Assembly: GCA_002104895.1 (NCBI GenBank)
Contig: MCFG01000272.1
Span: 1 to 64,000, forward strand
Reading direction: 5' to 3'
DNA length: 64,000 bases
Origin: Anaeromyces robustus
Taxonomy: Eukaryota; Neocallimastigomycota; Neocallimastigomycetes; Neocallimastigales; Neocallimastigaceae
A program made the translations under genes and the position numbers. The notes under the pieces are model-generated. The model searched no databases. It saw only the letters and a program-made list of their open reading frames with translations, and was not told where the DNA came from. This document shows positions 49,197 through 61,926 of the stretch, piece after piece (the stretch's first letter is position 1; every line of letters begins with the position of its first letter).

Positions 49197-51786
49197 TTAA
49201 TTCATAATTTTATATGTATTATTTTACTTTTTCATTTTTTCTAACTTTTTTTTTATATATATGTATTTGTTTATAAAAAATAAAAAGTTTTTTTTTTTTT
49301 TGCTTCTTTTTTAATAATAAATAAGGTTTATGATAATTAAGAATCATAAAATTGTTGTATCACTTTTACCTTTATTCTTTATTAATTTTAATTAAATAAA
49401 TTAATTAAATTTAATTAATCATAATTTTTACCATTAAAAATTTGTTTTTAAAGAAAAAAATTTTTTTTTGGTTTTTTGTTACACTAATCCACTGAACATT
49501 TTTTTCTTTATATCAAACTTTAAAAAAGAAAGTTTTTTTTTTTTTTTTAATTATTATTTTAATGGTTTGTTCTGTTTTATTTTATTTTTTTTTTAATTAA
49601 TATATTAAAAATAACAATTTTAATAAATTAAATCATTAAAGTACAATACATATATTATCATTATAAATCTATAATATATAATAAATGCACATTAATTTAG
49701 TAATTAAGATGGTTAATATTAATATAGAATAAAATAAAATATTAATAATTATTAAATTTTTAATAATTTTTTAATTAAATTGACAATAATAATTTAATAA
49801 AGAATTTTTTTTTTTAATTATTATTATTATCATTTAAATTATTATTTTCTTTCTTCCTGTTTCCTTTTAAAGTAAAGAATTAAAAATTAAAAATAAAAGA
49901 AATAAAAGAAATAAAATAAATAAAGAATAAAAAGTAAAAATAAATTAATGTTTCAAAATAAAATGAAAAATGAATAAATTAATGTTTCAAAGTAACAAAA
50001 AAGGTTAAAATGAACATTCATAATGTTATATTTTTGTTTATGTTCTAAAAGGACAATGGTATGGTATGAGAATAAATAAGTTAAAAAGATAATGATTTAA
50101 TAAATAAATGTTGTCATCATTGATTTTATGGGATGATTTATTATACTTTAATAATATTACTATTATGAATTATTACTTATTATTAATCATCATTAATTTA
50201 TTAATGACTATTTAATAATAATAAGTATTAAAATATTAAAATATTAAAAATATTATCATTGTTTTTTTTTTATATTAATAAACAATAATAAATAATAAAT
50301 AATAAATAATTCATAAAAATCAATAATAAAAACAAAAGCCATTATAACAAAATACTTTTAATAATTTTCTAAAATATTTGATTATCTAGTAAATATTTAT
50401 TAATTTATAAATTATAATTATAAATTATATTTATTTTTTTTATTGTTTTTATAGTTTGTATTTATTAATATTTGCTTAAAAAATAAATTTTAAATATCCA
50501 CAATAAAAAAAATATATAATGAGAAGGGGAAAAAAGTATCATCTTTATTTATTTATTTATATTTATTCTATTCAATTTTATTCTATTCTATTTATTTAAA
50601 TTAAAAAGAAAAAGAATTTAATCATAAAAATAAAATTAAGATAATCATATGAAAAATAGAATGAGTAACAATATTCAAAAGAGAAAAATTAAATAAGCAA
50701 ACAATGCATTTATTTTAATTTTCTCTATATAGAAAAAAATTAAAATATAATTGAAATTAACGAAAAATGAAAAATGAAAAATGAAAAAATAATGAAAACA
50801 ATGGATATAATGAAATAAAAATTTAATATCACCAGTGGGAAAAGAGAAAATAAAGGAATTTTTAATATTTCATTTTCATTTTTTTTTTTATTTTTATTTT
50901 CATTTTTTATTTTTGTTTTTTATTTTTTAATCTCAATATTTAATATCATTAGAAAAATTTTTTAATATTAATAATTTATGAAATTATATAATATTTTGCT
51001 ATCATCTGTTAATTTATTATTAAATTTCTTTATATATGATTATAATTAAAATTTATAATTATAACTTTTTTTTTATATTTATTTATTTCTTATTTTCTTC
51101 TTATAATCTTTTTACTTTTTTCCTCCTCCTTTCATATATATTAAATTTTGTTTTTTTGCTTTTATTTGCCAAGATATTATAATACTCCTATGATATTAAC
51201 CTATTTATCACAATATTATCAATTGTTTATTATTTTTTAATTATTATATTTTTTCAAATTAATAATTTAAACAATAAACAATAGCATATTTCTTCTCTCT
51301 CTTTTTTTTTAATAAAAATTATGAATCCGTTCTTAAAGTTTCATTTAAAAAAGAAATCCACTTTTAACATTTTATAGATGATAAATTTTAAAGTATTTTT
51401 ATATAATAATTTATATTATTTTTATAAATTTAATATTTATTAATTATATAATATAAAATTAAACAAAATTAAAACATAATAAATAAAACAATATTAATTA
51501 TAAATTTTTAAATTTATGATTCATAATTATTAATTATCATTTTTTTATGATTAATTATTAATTATTTATCATTATTTATTATTAATTATTTATTATTTAT
51601 TATTTATTTATTATTATTATTATTTAAATTATTATTATTATTATTATTATTTTATATTTCTCTACAAAAAAAACTTAAATGTTCTTTATTAAATAATAAT
51701 AAACAATTAATAAATAAATGAATAAATAAATTAATAAATAAATAAATAAATAAATAAATTAATAAATAAATAAATAAAAAAATGAA

Positions 51787-51868
<82 letters not shown>

Positions 51869-52300
51869 ATATAGTCATCATTTATAATTAATTGATATAT
51901 TTAAAGAAATAAAAAAGAGGATTTATTAAATTATAGGATTAAAATTATTATTATTATTAGTATGTACTTTAGAGAATGTTATATCTTAATAGTTATTACT
52001 TTTAAGTAAAATTATAATAAAAACGAAAATAAAAAAATAATAAAAAAAAAAAAAAAGGAAAAACAATTGTTAAAATTTATATGTGAATTTAATCTATAAA
52101 AAAATCTATTTAAATAGAATTTTCTATATGATATTTATAAAAAATAATTTATTTTTTTATTATTATAAGTATTATAATATTGATACTTTATGGAATGATA
52201 GTTAAAATAAATAATTGATAATTATTATTTATATAAACTTCAAATAAATATATAATTTTTATATGTATAAAATTAATAAATTTGTTCCAAAAAAAAAAAA
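48250..52300. other. 4 kb of A/T-rich DNA without recognisable genes
   Basis: Contains period-5 TATTA repeats (48500-48560), TTTA microsatellites (49110-49200), and AAAT microsatellites (51715-51870). T/A homopolymers recur throughout. I found no frame with normal residue complexity and no RNA landmark. Confidence 0.5.
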
Positions 52301-52309
52301 AAAAAAAAA

Positions 52310-53390
52310 CATTATTGATATGTAAAAACCATAGTCAATGAATTTTTTTTGTAAAATATCATATAATTGATATAATATGGTAAATTGATTAATTCAATAT
52401 GAAAACCTAATTCTATTAATGATTTTACTAATCTTAAAAAAAAGTTTTCTTTTTCTAAATACTTAAAGTTTAATGATACTTTTAATAATGTCTAATAATA
52501 TTCCATTTATATTATTAGTATACTCGTATAAATTAAAAATATATAAATAATTCATCATTATACCTTTGACATTAATTTTTAGTTTTTATCAAAAAATATT
52601 AAAATATATTTCGTCGAAATCTATAAATATAATAATAATGATATAAATATCTTTAAACTTTTTTTTTTTTTCATTTCATCATCATATTTAATTACCATAT
52701 TTTATTATTACATTTTAATGATTTAAAATTTTATCTATTTTAAGAGCTTAAAAAAAAAAAGAAAAAGAATTTCAGTATTTATTTACTCTAATCAATATTT
52801 TTTAATAATAAAAATTAATATTCTACAGTACTATATTTAAAAACATTTTTTTTCTCTAACTATTAAAATATTTTTTCCCCTTAATAATAAAGGCTAAATG
52901 TGAAAAGTCATAAAAAAAAAATTAAAAAAATGTAATATCAGATCTATATTTTTTCATTAATAATGATACCTATAAATTCTTGTTTTAAACTTCAATAGCA
53001 TAAATTAATGAGCAATTCTTTTTTTTTTTATTTTATTTATTTGAATCAATAAAAAGTTTAATATCACCTTCATATTATATAAATAATTTATTTTAAATGT
53101 TTGGATTAAAAAATTTTAATATAGCGTAACTCAATCACTGGATATTTTATTATTATTATTATTTATTATTTATTTCATAAATCTCTCTTTTTTTTCAAAG
53201 AGATATTTAATTATTTCTATTATTTTTTCAAGGGAGGACCTCTCAAATTTTTATTATTAAAAATAAAAATTTAACAGGTTTTCTTTGTTGATCATTAATT
53301 ACTTTAATATCAAATGTTGGAATTTTTAAAACTACAAGAAAAAAAAAAACATTCCTTTTCCATAATTATAGATGATAATATATTTAATTT
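52310..53390 (-). pseudogene. Possible degraded multi-exon gene
   Basis: On the minus strand a piece near 53370-53265 reads MEKECFFFLVVLKIPTFDIK then VINDQQRKPVKFLF, with a CTTGTAG acceptor-like site inside it. Less-biased patches continue down to about 52310 (for example 53105-53145 and 52920-53010), interrupted by stops. It could be exons of an unrecognised gene or a relic; no family identified. Confidence 0.25.
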
Positions 53391-53399
53391 TTTTATCTC

Positions 53400-53714
53400 T
53401 TTGAATATTAATATTAATATTTATTTTTATTTCATTTAGATATGTCAAATCTTATAATTATAAATTTATATTTATTATTATCATTATTATTATTATTTTT
53501 ATCAATTTAGTCATTTATATTGTTATTATAATAATTATTATTATCATTGATACCGTTATGAACTATTAATTATTTTAAATTTATTAAGATTCATTATTAT
53601 AAATTTCTTGAATAAGTGGAGATTATTATTGTTTATTCTATCCATTAAAAAATTCATTTGGCTCATTATCATATTTTATTAAAAGGAATAATTTTTTAAT
53701 TATTTCATCTTTAA

Positions 53715-53805
<91 letters not shown>

Positions 53806-54190
53806 GTTTTTAACTGTACCACATCAAACTTTTCAATTTTAATTAAATTTTTTATAAAAAAAAAAAGAAAATTTAATATAAAATAAAATTCAAAAAAAAT
53901 AATCATTTTCCATATTTTATTTTTTTTTTTTCCTTTTATAATTTAGGAGTATTTTGTGTAAATAGAAAATCACTTTTACTTTATTTTTATTTTTTTTTTT
54001 TTTATAAAAAAAGTAAAAAAAAAAAATTTTTACAAATAAAAAAAAAAATAAAAAAAAAATTAAATGAAAAGTTAAATAATCAAATATTTAACTTTTTATT
54101 TACCACTAATATTTAATTGATTAAAAATAATATAAAATAATATAAAATAAAATATAAAAATTAAAAATAAAATATTTTTAATTAAAAATA
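53400..54190. other. A/T-rich intergenic DNA
   Basis: (AAAT)n at 53716-53806. The last 150 bases before the 54196 start are AAAATATAAA-rich, with no defined promoter element. Confidence 0.5.
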
Positions 54191-54195
54191 TATAA

Positions 54196-54921
54196 ATGAA
54201 TTTTTTTAATTTTTTACTTCTTTGTTTAATAATTGCTATTACTTCTAATGCTTATTTTGTTAATATAAAAAGAGATTCTACTCTTAATAATGATGATTCT
54301 TCTGAGAAAGAAATAGAGGAAGAATGTTTTAAGGAATTTAATAGTTCTTTAGTTAATACATGTGCACCAAATATAAATCTTATTAATTATAAAAAAGAAT
54401 GTGCTAATTTAGAAGTGGATAAATGTAAAGAATTTTATAATAATCCATTGGATTATTTTCCAACTTGTAAAAAATCATCTAAAATGCAAGAATTAATTCC
54501 ACCATTAATGCATTATCTTAAATCAGCACTTGAAATTAAATGTCAAGAAGATGAAAAAGGTGAATTATGTCCATTAGCTATATCTCTAATTATAAATTAT
54601 CAAAATGATGAGGTTATAGAAGATAATTGTAAATCTAAAAAATGTACAGAATCTGTTATTAAAGAACTTAAAAATATTGATAGTTTAAATTTAAAAAAAG
54701 AAGATTTAATAAATTCTTATAAAAATAATACCAATAGTGAAAAATCTTCAACAAATAGTGAAAAATCTTCAATATCTATAAAAGAATTAATTGAAAAGTT
54801 AGAATCTGATAAATGTAAATCTAAATATATCAACACTTCAAGTAATGCAAATTATATCAAGATTAATAATTCTTTATTAATTTCTTTAATTATATTATTA
54901 TTATTAATAATATTATCCTAA
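54196..54921 (+). CDS. Secreted, probably GPI-anchored Cys protein sharing the protease-tail module
   Basis: 241 residues: signal peptide 1 to about 19 (ending TSNAY), a Cys-containing body, a Ser/Asn/Glu-Lys linker with a doubled NSEKSS motif, and a hydrophobic C-terminus of about 18 residues with no basic tail (SLLISLIILL...ILS). That end is the layout of a GPI-attachment signal; small residues SSNAN just upstream are candidate cleavage sites. The first Cys block (ECFKEF...NTC...KECANL, VDKCKEFYNNP, then PTC) has the same spacing as the Cys repeats in the S8 protease tails (C...KECIEFYKNP...SC). The frame is intact. I infer a cell-surface protein; partner unknown. Confidence 0.8.
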   Translation: MNFFNFLLLCLIIAITSNAYFVNIKRDSTLNNDDSSEKEIEEECFKEFNSSLVNTCAPNINLINYKKECANLEVDKCKEFYNNPLDYFPTCKKSSKMQELIPPLMHYLKSALEIKCQEDEKGELCPLAISLIINYQNDEVIEDNCKSKKCTESVIKELKNIDSLNLKKEDLINSYKNNTNSEKSSTNSEKSSISIKELIEKLESDKCKSKYINTSSNANYIKINNSLLISLIILLLLIILS

Positions 54922-54924
54922 TTT

Positions 54925-55556
54925 AAATAATAATAATAACGATAATGATAATGATAATGATAATAATATGTAACTAAACAAAGAAATAATATAAATAATA
55001 TAAATATTTAAATATAAATATAATCTAATTATAAAAAAGTATAGATTATTAATATATAAATATATTTAATATTAAATATTTAAATAGACAAATAATTTTA
55101 ATAGAATAATAGAATAAATGAAAATCAAGTCTTAAAAAAAAAAAAAAAAAAAAAAAAAACACAAAAAACAAAAACAAAACAAAACAAGTATATATATATA
55201 TATATATATATATTACAAAAAGTAATATAAAATAATATAAAATAAAATAATATAATAAAAATAATAAATAAACATAAAATATATAAAGTTAATATAAAAA
55301 AATTTTTTTTTATTATTTTAATTCTTTTTTTTAACTTATAGAATATTAAATAAATGATTAAAGAATAAATTATTTCATAGAAAAAAAGTAAAAAAAACTT
55401 TTTACTTTTATTATTAAAATAATAACAAAAATTTATTTTTTTTTTTTTTGGCAATTTTTATAATATTCTAGTTGTTATTTAAGTTATTTTTTAGTTTCAT
55501 TAATTTTCTTATAGTATGAATGTACAATTATATTTCTTGAAATTGGTTTCATATTG

Positions 55557-55626
<70 letters not shown>

Positions 55627-56365
55627 ATTTGGTTTATAATAAAATAGAAAAAAATTTTTTTTGAAAATTAAAAATTAAATAATAAACTTTCAACTTCACC
55701 ACCACCATCAATTTTTCAATCAAACAGTTTTTTTTTTTTTTTTTTTTGAATTTTCTAAAAATTTAAATATTAAAAAAAAAAATTTTTTTTTGACCATATT
55801 GAAAAAAAATTTTATATATATATATATTTATATATTTCATTAGTTTTTTTTTTTTTTTTTTATTATTATTATTAAATGTTATATTATATGATAAAAAAAT
55901 AATTATTTCGATAATATTTAAAAATTAAATCGTTAAATATATTTTTTGTTCAAAAATAAAAAAAAAGTTGTAAATTATTATAATTATTATAAGTTTTTTT
56001 TTTTACTATTTTATTTTTTTTATTTATTAAATTTTTTTATTTTATTTTTATTTTTTTAATTTGTATAAATATTTAGTATTCTATAATTTTAAATTTTTTT
56101 TATATTTTTATTTTTATTATATAAAAAAAAAATAAAAAATTTTATTACTTTTATATATATATATTTTATCTACAAGCTAAATTATATAAATAACATGATT
56201 TTTTTTTCAAATAAAAAATTATATATTAAATAAAACAAACATATAGATTTTTAATCTATTTATGTGTAATATATATTTATTAATCTATATTATTTCTTTT
56301 AAAGAAAAAAAAATATATATATATATATATAGGTGTACTAATTTAATAATAATAAATAATTAATA
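54925..56365. other. A/T-rich intergenic DNA
   Basis: (GATAAT)n just after the stop (54938-54967), (TA)n at 55188-55213, (AAT)n at 55557-55590, then a T run of about 35 bases (55597-55625 region). No gene. Confidence 0.6.
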
Positions 56366-56369
56366 AAAT

Positions 56370-57869
56370 CTATTTATTTTTATTAAGTATAACATAGAGA
56401 TTTATAGGAGCATTGAAATTAATAATTGGTTGTTGAATCTCTGGTTGATTTATATCAGATGAATTAATATCTGATTTATTTAAATCAAATGTCATCATAG
56501 AATTTTCTTCCTCTTCAACATTTTTTTCAATATTTTCTTTAATAGTTTCTTCTTCTAATTCATTTATAATGGATTCCCCATTAAAAGTCTCAATTATTTT
56601 ATCATTAATTAATTGTTCAGATTCATTTGAAATTATATAATTATCCAAATCAATATTATTTTCCATTGTTTGTTGAATTTTGTTAATATCATTAACAATT
56701 TCATCAGCAAGTGTTTTTTCATTAATAACATAATTATTGTTATTATTATTATTATTACTATTTTCATTTTCATTTTCACTTTCATTATCATTATCATTCA
56801 TAAGATTAATAATAACTTCCTGACCAATATCATTAAATTTATCAATAAGATCAGTAGCAATATCTTTTGGATCTTTATTAATAATATTTATATCAGTATA
56901 TTTAGCTTTTCCACAAAGAAGATTTTCAACAGTATTATTTATGATATCAATAATATTATTAGCAATTTTTTGAGCTTGTTCAGTATCATGATGAGTGGTA
57001 ATATTAATTTGTTGAGTAATAGTATTAACAATAATATGAGATAAATCATTAAGTATATTGGTATGAATAGAATTACAAGCAATATAAATACTATTACCAG
57101 AAATAGTATTAATACTTGTTCTAATAATACCATTTAAAATTTCTGAAATATTAACAATAATAGTCGTTGAAATATTTTCACAAATCCCACTAATTTCATT
57201 ACCTAATGATTTACATAAAGTTTTTTTAATAAGATAACCAATACCATTAGTTAAAATAGTAGAAATATCACTAGTACTATCAATATTAAGATGATCGGTA
57301 AATTCTTTAGTTTTAACAAGAGTATTTTGAATAAAATTATGAATATTTTTTCCAGCATTATCTAAAATATTTTTTGTAAAATTTTCAAAATTTTCATCAA
57401 TTTTTATTTTTGAGGTAATTGAAGGTATAATTTTTTCATCTAAAACCGTAGCTATTTTAGAAGTTGCTTCATTAGCTAATTTTTCTAAATTACCAAATTT
57501 AATATTATCTTTAAAAAATTTGCGTATTACTTTAGTAATTTTTTCCGAATTTTTATTAACAATATCATTAATTGTTTTATTAATAATTTCGTTGGTATTT
57601 ATAGAAGGATCTGAATTTAATTCTTCCGAGAAAGCGTTTTGAAGGGAATCTGAAACATTATCTAAAATTTCATAAGACATATCATTAATATCTTGGGATG
57701 ATAATTCTATTTCATTATTATTTGATACTGAAATTAATTTTTCAATATCTAATTCATTATTATCATCATTATTATTAATAATATCATTATTTTCTGGAAT
57801 TGGAATACCATTAATTAATGCAATAGATAAAAAAAAGTAAAAAAAGAAAAATATTTTTAAATATTCCAT
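56370..57869 (-). CDS. Secreted helical protein of unknown function
   Basis: 499 residues in one frame from ATG 57869. Signal peptide 1 to about 21 (ending LINGIPIP). The body is rich in Asn, Ile, Asp and Glu with heptad-like Ile/Leu spacing and few Cys (KTLCKSLGNEISGICENIS, ACNSIH, LLCGKAK); it reads as amphipathic helices. A short Glu-Asn and Asn run lies around residues 363-378 (codons near 56740-56785), and an acidic segment precedes a C-terminal IINFNAPINLYVILNKNK. There is no GPI-type tail and no recognised domain. Normal residue conservation over a 1.5 kb open frame in such AT-rich DNA argues for a real gene. Confidence 0.75.
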   Translation of the reverse strand: MEYLKIFFFFYFFLSIALINGIPIPENNDIINNNDDNNELDIEKLISVSNNNEIELSSQDINDMSYEILDNVSDSLQNAFSEELNSDPSINTNEIINKTINDIVNKNSEKITKVIRKFFKDNIKFGNLEKLANEATSKIATVLDEKIIPSITSKIKIDENFENFTKNILDNAGKNIHNFIQNTLVKTKEFTDHLNIDSTSDISTILTNGIGYLIKKTLCKSLGNEISGICENISTTIIVNISEILNGIIRTSINTISGNSIYIACNSIHTNILNDLSHIIVNTITQQINITTHHDTEQAQKIANNIIDIINNTVENLLCGKAKYTDINIINKDPKDIATDLIDKFNDIGQEVIINLMNDNDNESENENENSNNNNNNNNYVINEKTLADEIVNDINKIQQTMENNIDLDNYIISNESEQLINDKIIETFNGESIINELEEETIKENIEKNVEEEENSMMTFDLNKSDINSSDINQPEIQQPIINFNAPINLYVILNKNK

Positions 57870-57940
57870 TTTTTTATTTTATTTTATTTTTTTTTTGTAT
57901 TTAATACATCAATAAAAATTCTTTCTTTGTTATTTTTTTT

Positions 57941-57974
<34 letters not shown>

Positions 57975-58875
57975 AAGAAAAAGGATTTAGAACAATAAAA
58001 GCAATATATAAATAATTTTTAAGAATTAAAATTTTATTGGAAAAAACATGCTTTTTTTTTTAAGATTTGGAAATAGAAAACGATAATATATATTATAATT
58101 TAATAGTTTTATTATAATCATCATCATTATTATAATTATTTTTAAATACTTAAATATTAATACCTTTCAGCTATATCTATACAATTTATATAAAACTATT
58201 TTTATAATAATTAATATATATTGTGTAACCTTTTTTCAATTATTTTTTTTTTGAAAAGTTATAATAACAATAATATATTCTTATTCTAAGTTTATAAAAA
58301 ATATAAAAATTATAAAATAAATAAAATTTATTATATAATAATATAATTAATTATTTCTTTTAACAATAAAAAAAAACAAATTTTTTTTTTTTTTAATTAA
58401 TTTGGTATTTTGGATATTAAAATTTGATTTTTTTTGTTACACATAAAAAAATTTTTGATGATTTTAATGGTTATTAATGATTATTAATGATAATTAATTA
58501 TTCTAATTATTTTAATTTTATTTTATTTTAACAATTTAAAATCATTTTTTATAATTTTTAAAAATATCTATTTTTAAATCATAAAAAAAAAATAATTAAA
58601 AAATAAATAAATAAAATAAAATAATTTAAACTTAAAAATAATATTAAGAATTCTTTTTATTTTTATTTATGTTAAATAAATCGATTTTTATTTTTTTTTT
58701 CTACTTTTTTTTATATTTGTTATTTAAAAAATAATGAGTTATAAAATTTTCTGATTTTTTTTTCTTTTTTTTTTCCTTTTTTTTTTTTTTTCTTTGTAAC
58801 TATATGTAACAAATAATTTTTAATTTATTAATAATTTAGCAATTAACAAAATAATAATTACTAATCATAAATCAA

Positions 58876-58908
<33 letters not shown>

Positions 58909-59280
58909 CATTATTAATAATTATTAATTAACAAATGAATAATTATTAATAAATAAAAAAATATATATATATTTTTTTGTTAATCACATGACAAATAAGT
59001 TAAAAAAAATTTTAAGTAAAAACTTTAATTTATAATAATAATTATGAAATAATGAATGAATTACTAATAAAAAAATATTATAAATTAAAATTAATCAAGC
59101 CACTTTTTTTAGTATAAATTATTATATAATTTCCTATTCTTTAAATTCAAGGTGTGGCATTTTTTTTTTATTAATTAATAAATCAATTAATAAATAAAGT
59201 TTTATTAATAAAAAAAAATATATATATTTTTAATACCAAAATATTTTTATTAACAATTATAAAGGATATTCAAATAACGA
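57870..59280. other. A/T-rich intergenic DNA
   Basis: A-run at 57944-57970, T-run of about 30 at 58880-58908, and a less-biased phrase CAAGGTGTGGCA near 59150, 130 bases before the Gag-like start. No gene. Confidence 0.5.
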
Positions 59281-59283
59281 CAT

Positions 59284-60060
59284 ATGTCTTCTACTATTAA
59301 AGAGGAAAATGAGAAAATAAATAAAATCAAAAAATTAAACAAAGTTGACGAAGTTGACAAAGTTGTCATGCGTAATATGTGGATGAAAAAACTATATAGT
59401 ATTAGGGCAAAAACATTTAAAGAAACTTTAGAAGTGATTTATGAAATTTTAGAAATATTTAATCAATTAAAAAAATTAAATATAGAACTTCCTTTACTTG
59501 AAAAATTATCAATAATGTATGATTCACTACCTAAAGAATTACAATCAAAAGTTAACTTCAGTAGTGCAATGTCCGTTGAAGAATTTACTAAAGAAATTAA
59601 AGGTAAATACACTATTATCGCATACAGAAAAGATCGGAATGAAATTTTATTTTTAAAAAAAAATAATAATTCTTATAATAATTATACCTTAATTAATAAC
59701 AATAAGAATAATTCCTTAAATTATAACAACATTAATAAAATGGACATTGACAATATCAATAATAATATTTCTTATAATAATCATCATAATAATTTTCAAA
59801 AATTATGTATTATATGTGGTAATAAAGGTCATTGTGGTAAAGATTGTTATTTTAATCCTTGTGGAACAAACAAACGAAATTTCAGAGTCAACGTCGAAAA
59901 TATAGCTAACAATAATAATAACAATAATAACAACAACAACAATAATAATAATAATAACAGAAACGATTTTAATAACAAAAGAAAGAATAAAAGGAATAAT
60001 AAACAATATACTAAAAATAATTTTAAATCTGAAAGGAAATATACTTCATATTATGAGTGA
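59284..60060 (+). CDS. Retrotransposon Gag-like protein with CCHC zinc knuckle
   Basis: 258 residues from ATG 59284. The first 130 residues are a helical Gag-like region (RNMWMKKLYSIRAKTFKE, LPLLEKLSIMYDSLPKELQS), the pattern of Ty1/copia-type capsid domains. An Asn-rich spacer leads to a CCHC knuckle at C175, C178, H183, C188 (CIICGNKGHCGKDC), which binds nucleic acid. A poly-Asn stretch and a basic tail follow. No protease, integrase or reverse transcriptase frame follows the TGA at 60060, and I see no LTR pair. It is either an intact remnant of a decayed element or a domesticated Gag gene. Confidence 0.65.
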   Translation: MSSTIKEENEKINKIKKLNKVDEVDKVVMRNMWMKKLYSIRAKTFKETLEVIYEILEIFNQLKKLNIELPLLEKLSIMYDSLPKELQSKVNFSSAMSVEEFTKEIKGKYTIIAYRKDRNEILFLKKNNNSYNNYTLINNNKNNSLNYNNINKMDIDNINNNISYNNHHNNFQKLCIICGNKGHCGKDCYFNPCGTNKRNFRVNVENIANNNNNNNNNNNNNNNNNRNDFNNKRKNKRNNKQYTKNNFKSERKYTSYYE

Positions 60061-60344
60061 ATTAACTACAAGGTATTGATGATATATATAATGGATTTTA
60101 GTCCAACATCCAATAAGTAGATGAAAAATAATTATGAAAAATAAAGCAATAATTCCATATTTTAATCCAAATAGAACTTTTTTCTTTTTTTAAAAAAAAA
60201 ATTAAAAAATTAAAAATTAAAAAATAGAAATATTAAATAATGAACACGTGATTTATGAACTATTATAAAGATTTTAATGCAGAAAAATATTTTTCTCCAA
60301 GATAAAAATACAAATGTTGTCAACCAAAAAAAAAAACATTTGTT

Positions 60345-60560
60345 GATATTTTATGTAAGATAAATATTGAAACTGGCCAATCATTTTTTCTCCAGTGACT
60401 CTTCTGTAGCTTCTGTAACATTTATAGTTGGTTTTTTTTTAACAACTTTTCTTTTTTTAGTTCAGAAAACAGAAGAAGAAGAATTAACCTACTTTTCATA
60501 ATCTAAAGAAGTTCGACTACCATCACAAACAAGATTATCCTTTGGACCTACGATATACGA
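60345..60560 (-). pseudogene. Short degraded coding remnant
   Basis: The minus strand reads VGPKDNLVCDGSRTSLDYEK, stop, VNSSSSVF, stop, TKKRKVVKKKPTINVTEATE. This is one frame interrupted only by substitutions to stop codons, with a basic KKRK patch typical of nuclear proteins. It lies 290 bases after the Gag-like gene on the opposite strand, so it is not the missing pol. Family unknown. Confidence 0.4.
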
Positions 60561-60569
60561 TATAAAGAT

Positions 60570-61238
60570 ACCCAATAAATACATATATATATATTTTTTA
60601 TTAATGACAATTATTAATACTAGAAAAAAAAACTTTATTAAAAAGCAATTAAAAATTACAATGAAGTATAGGAGTTAAGTCAATAAAAAACCTTTATAAA
60701 AAGAATAAAAAATTGATTAATTAAGTTATTGTTATTATTTATTTATTACCTTAATTAAATTAAGGTAATATAAAGTCATTTTTAATAAAATTTTAATCAA
60801 AATTTTAATATTTAAAATAATAATAATAATAATAACAGAATTTTTTTATTTTATTATTTATAGTAATTTTAATATTAATAATTTTTTTTTATTAATATAT
60901 TAATATGGATTATTTATAAATATTTTTATTTTTTAATTTTTTTTATTTTTTTTTTAAAAGTATATTAATAATAAATTTTATATTTATTAATATATTTCTC
61001 CCTTTGTATAAAAAAAATTTTTTTTTATTTTTTTTATTTAAAATGTATTATTTTATTTAATAAAAAGGATTGACCATAAAATTTTAAAAATAAAAATAAT
61101 AGTATTATTTTTATTAAAAAAAAGTTATTCCATTACCAAATAATGAAAAAAAAAAAAAAAAGAATAATAAGTTGTCATATATATTATACATTATAATATA
61201 TATATTACTTTTTTTTTTTATTGAAAAGCTTTTAGTAT

Positions 61239-61273
<35 letters not shown>

Positions 61274-61486
61274 TTATTTATTTTATTGAAATATTATTCT
61301 ATAAAAAATATTGAATTGTGAATACTTTCATACTTAATTAAAAAAAATAAATAAAAATGATATTTTATTTTATTTATTTTTTATATCAATAAATATTTTT
61401 CAATATATTAAATATTATTAATATTTTTTATATTATATATGAACCCCAAAATTTTTTTTTAATTTTTTCTTCAAATTAATGTCATA

Positions 61487-61521
<35 letters not shown>

Positions 61522-61920
61522 CTTTTATATTATCATAATTCATTTCCAAAAAAAATTCAAAATAGAATCTTTATTATTCATTTTCAAGTATATATATTTT
61601 GATTATTAAAATCACCCTGAGAAAAAAATCTTTATAATCATTATATTTATTTTTTTATTAATTTTAATGGCTCTTTGGAAAAATAAAATTTGATAGCAAT
61701 TTATATATTTATTTATCTAAATCTTTTATGTTTTATAAAAAGAAAAATATTTTTTTTTCTCTTTATCAAAAAAGTATATATATATACATATATATTTTTT
61801 ATCAATAATACCATACATTTCAATTAATAATTAATTATTAATAATGTGATAGATTATGTTATGTTATGATATGATATAAATATTTATTTTATCTCAATAT
61901 GAATTTTTTTTTTATTTTTT
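60570..61920. other. A/T-rich intergenic DNA
   Basis: Holds the perfect palindrome at 60744-60770, TTTA microsatellite (61235-61275) and TTTTC repeats near 61490-61525. No gene. Confidence 0.6.
60744..60770. terminator. Perfect 13-bp palindrome, possible hairpin
   Basis: Arms TATTACCTTAATT and AATTAAGGTAATA flank one central base. It stands alone in intergenic DNA. It could be a binding site or a transposon scar; the terminator label is only a placeholder for a stable hairpin. Confidence 0.2.
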
Positions 61921-61926
61921 TGTTAA

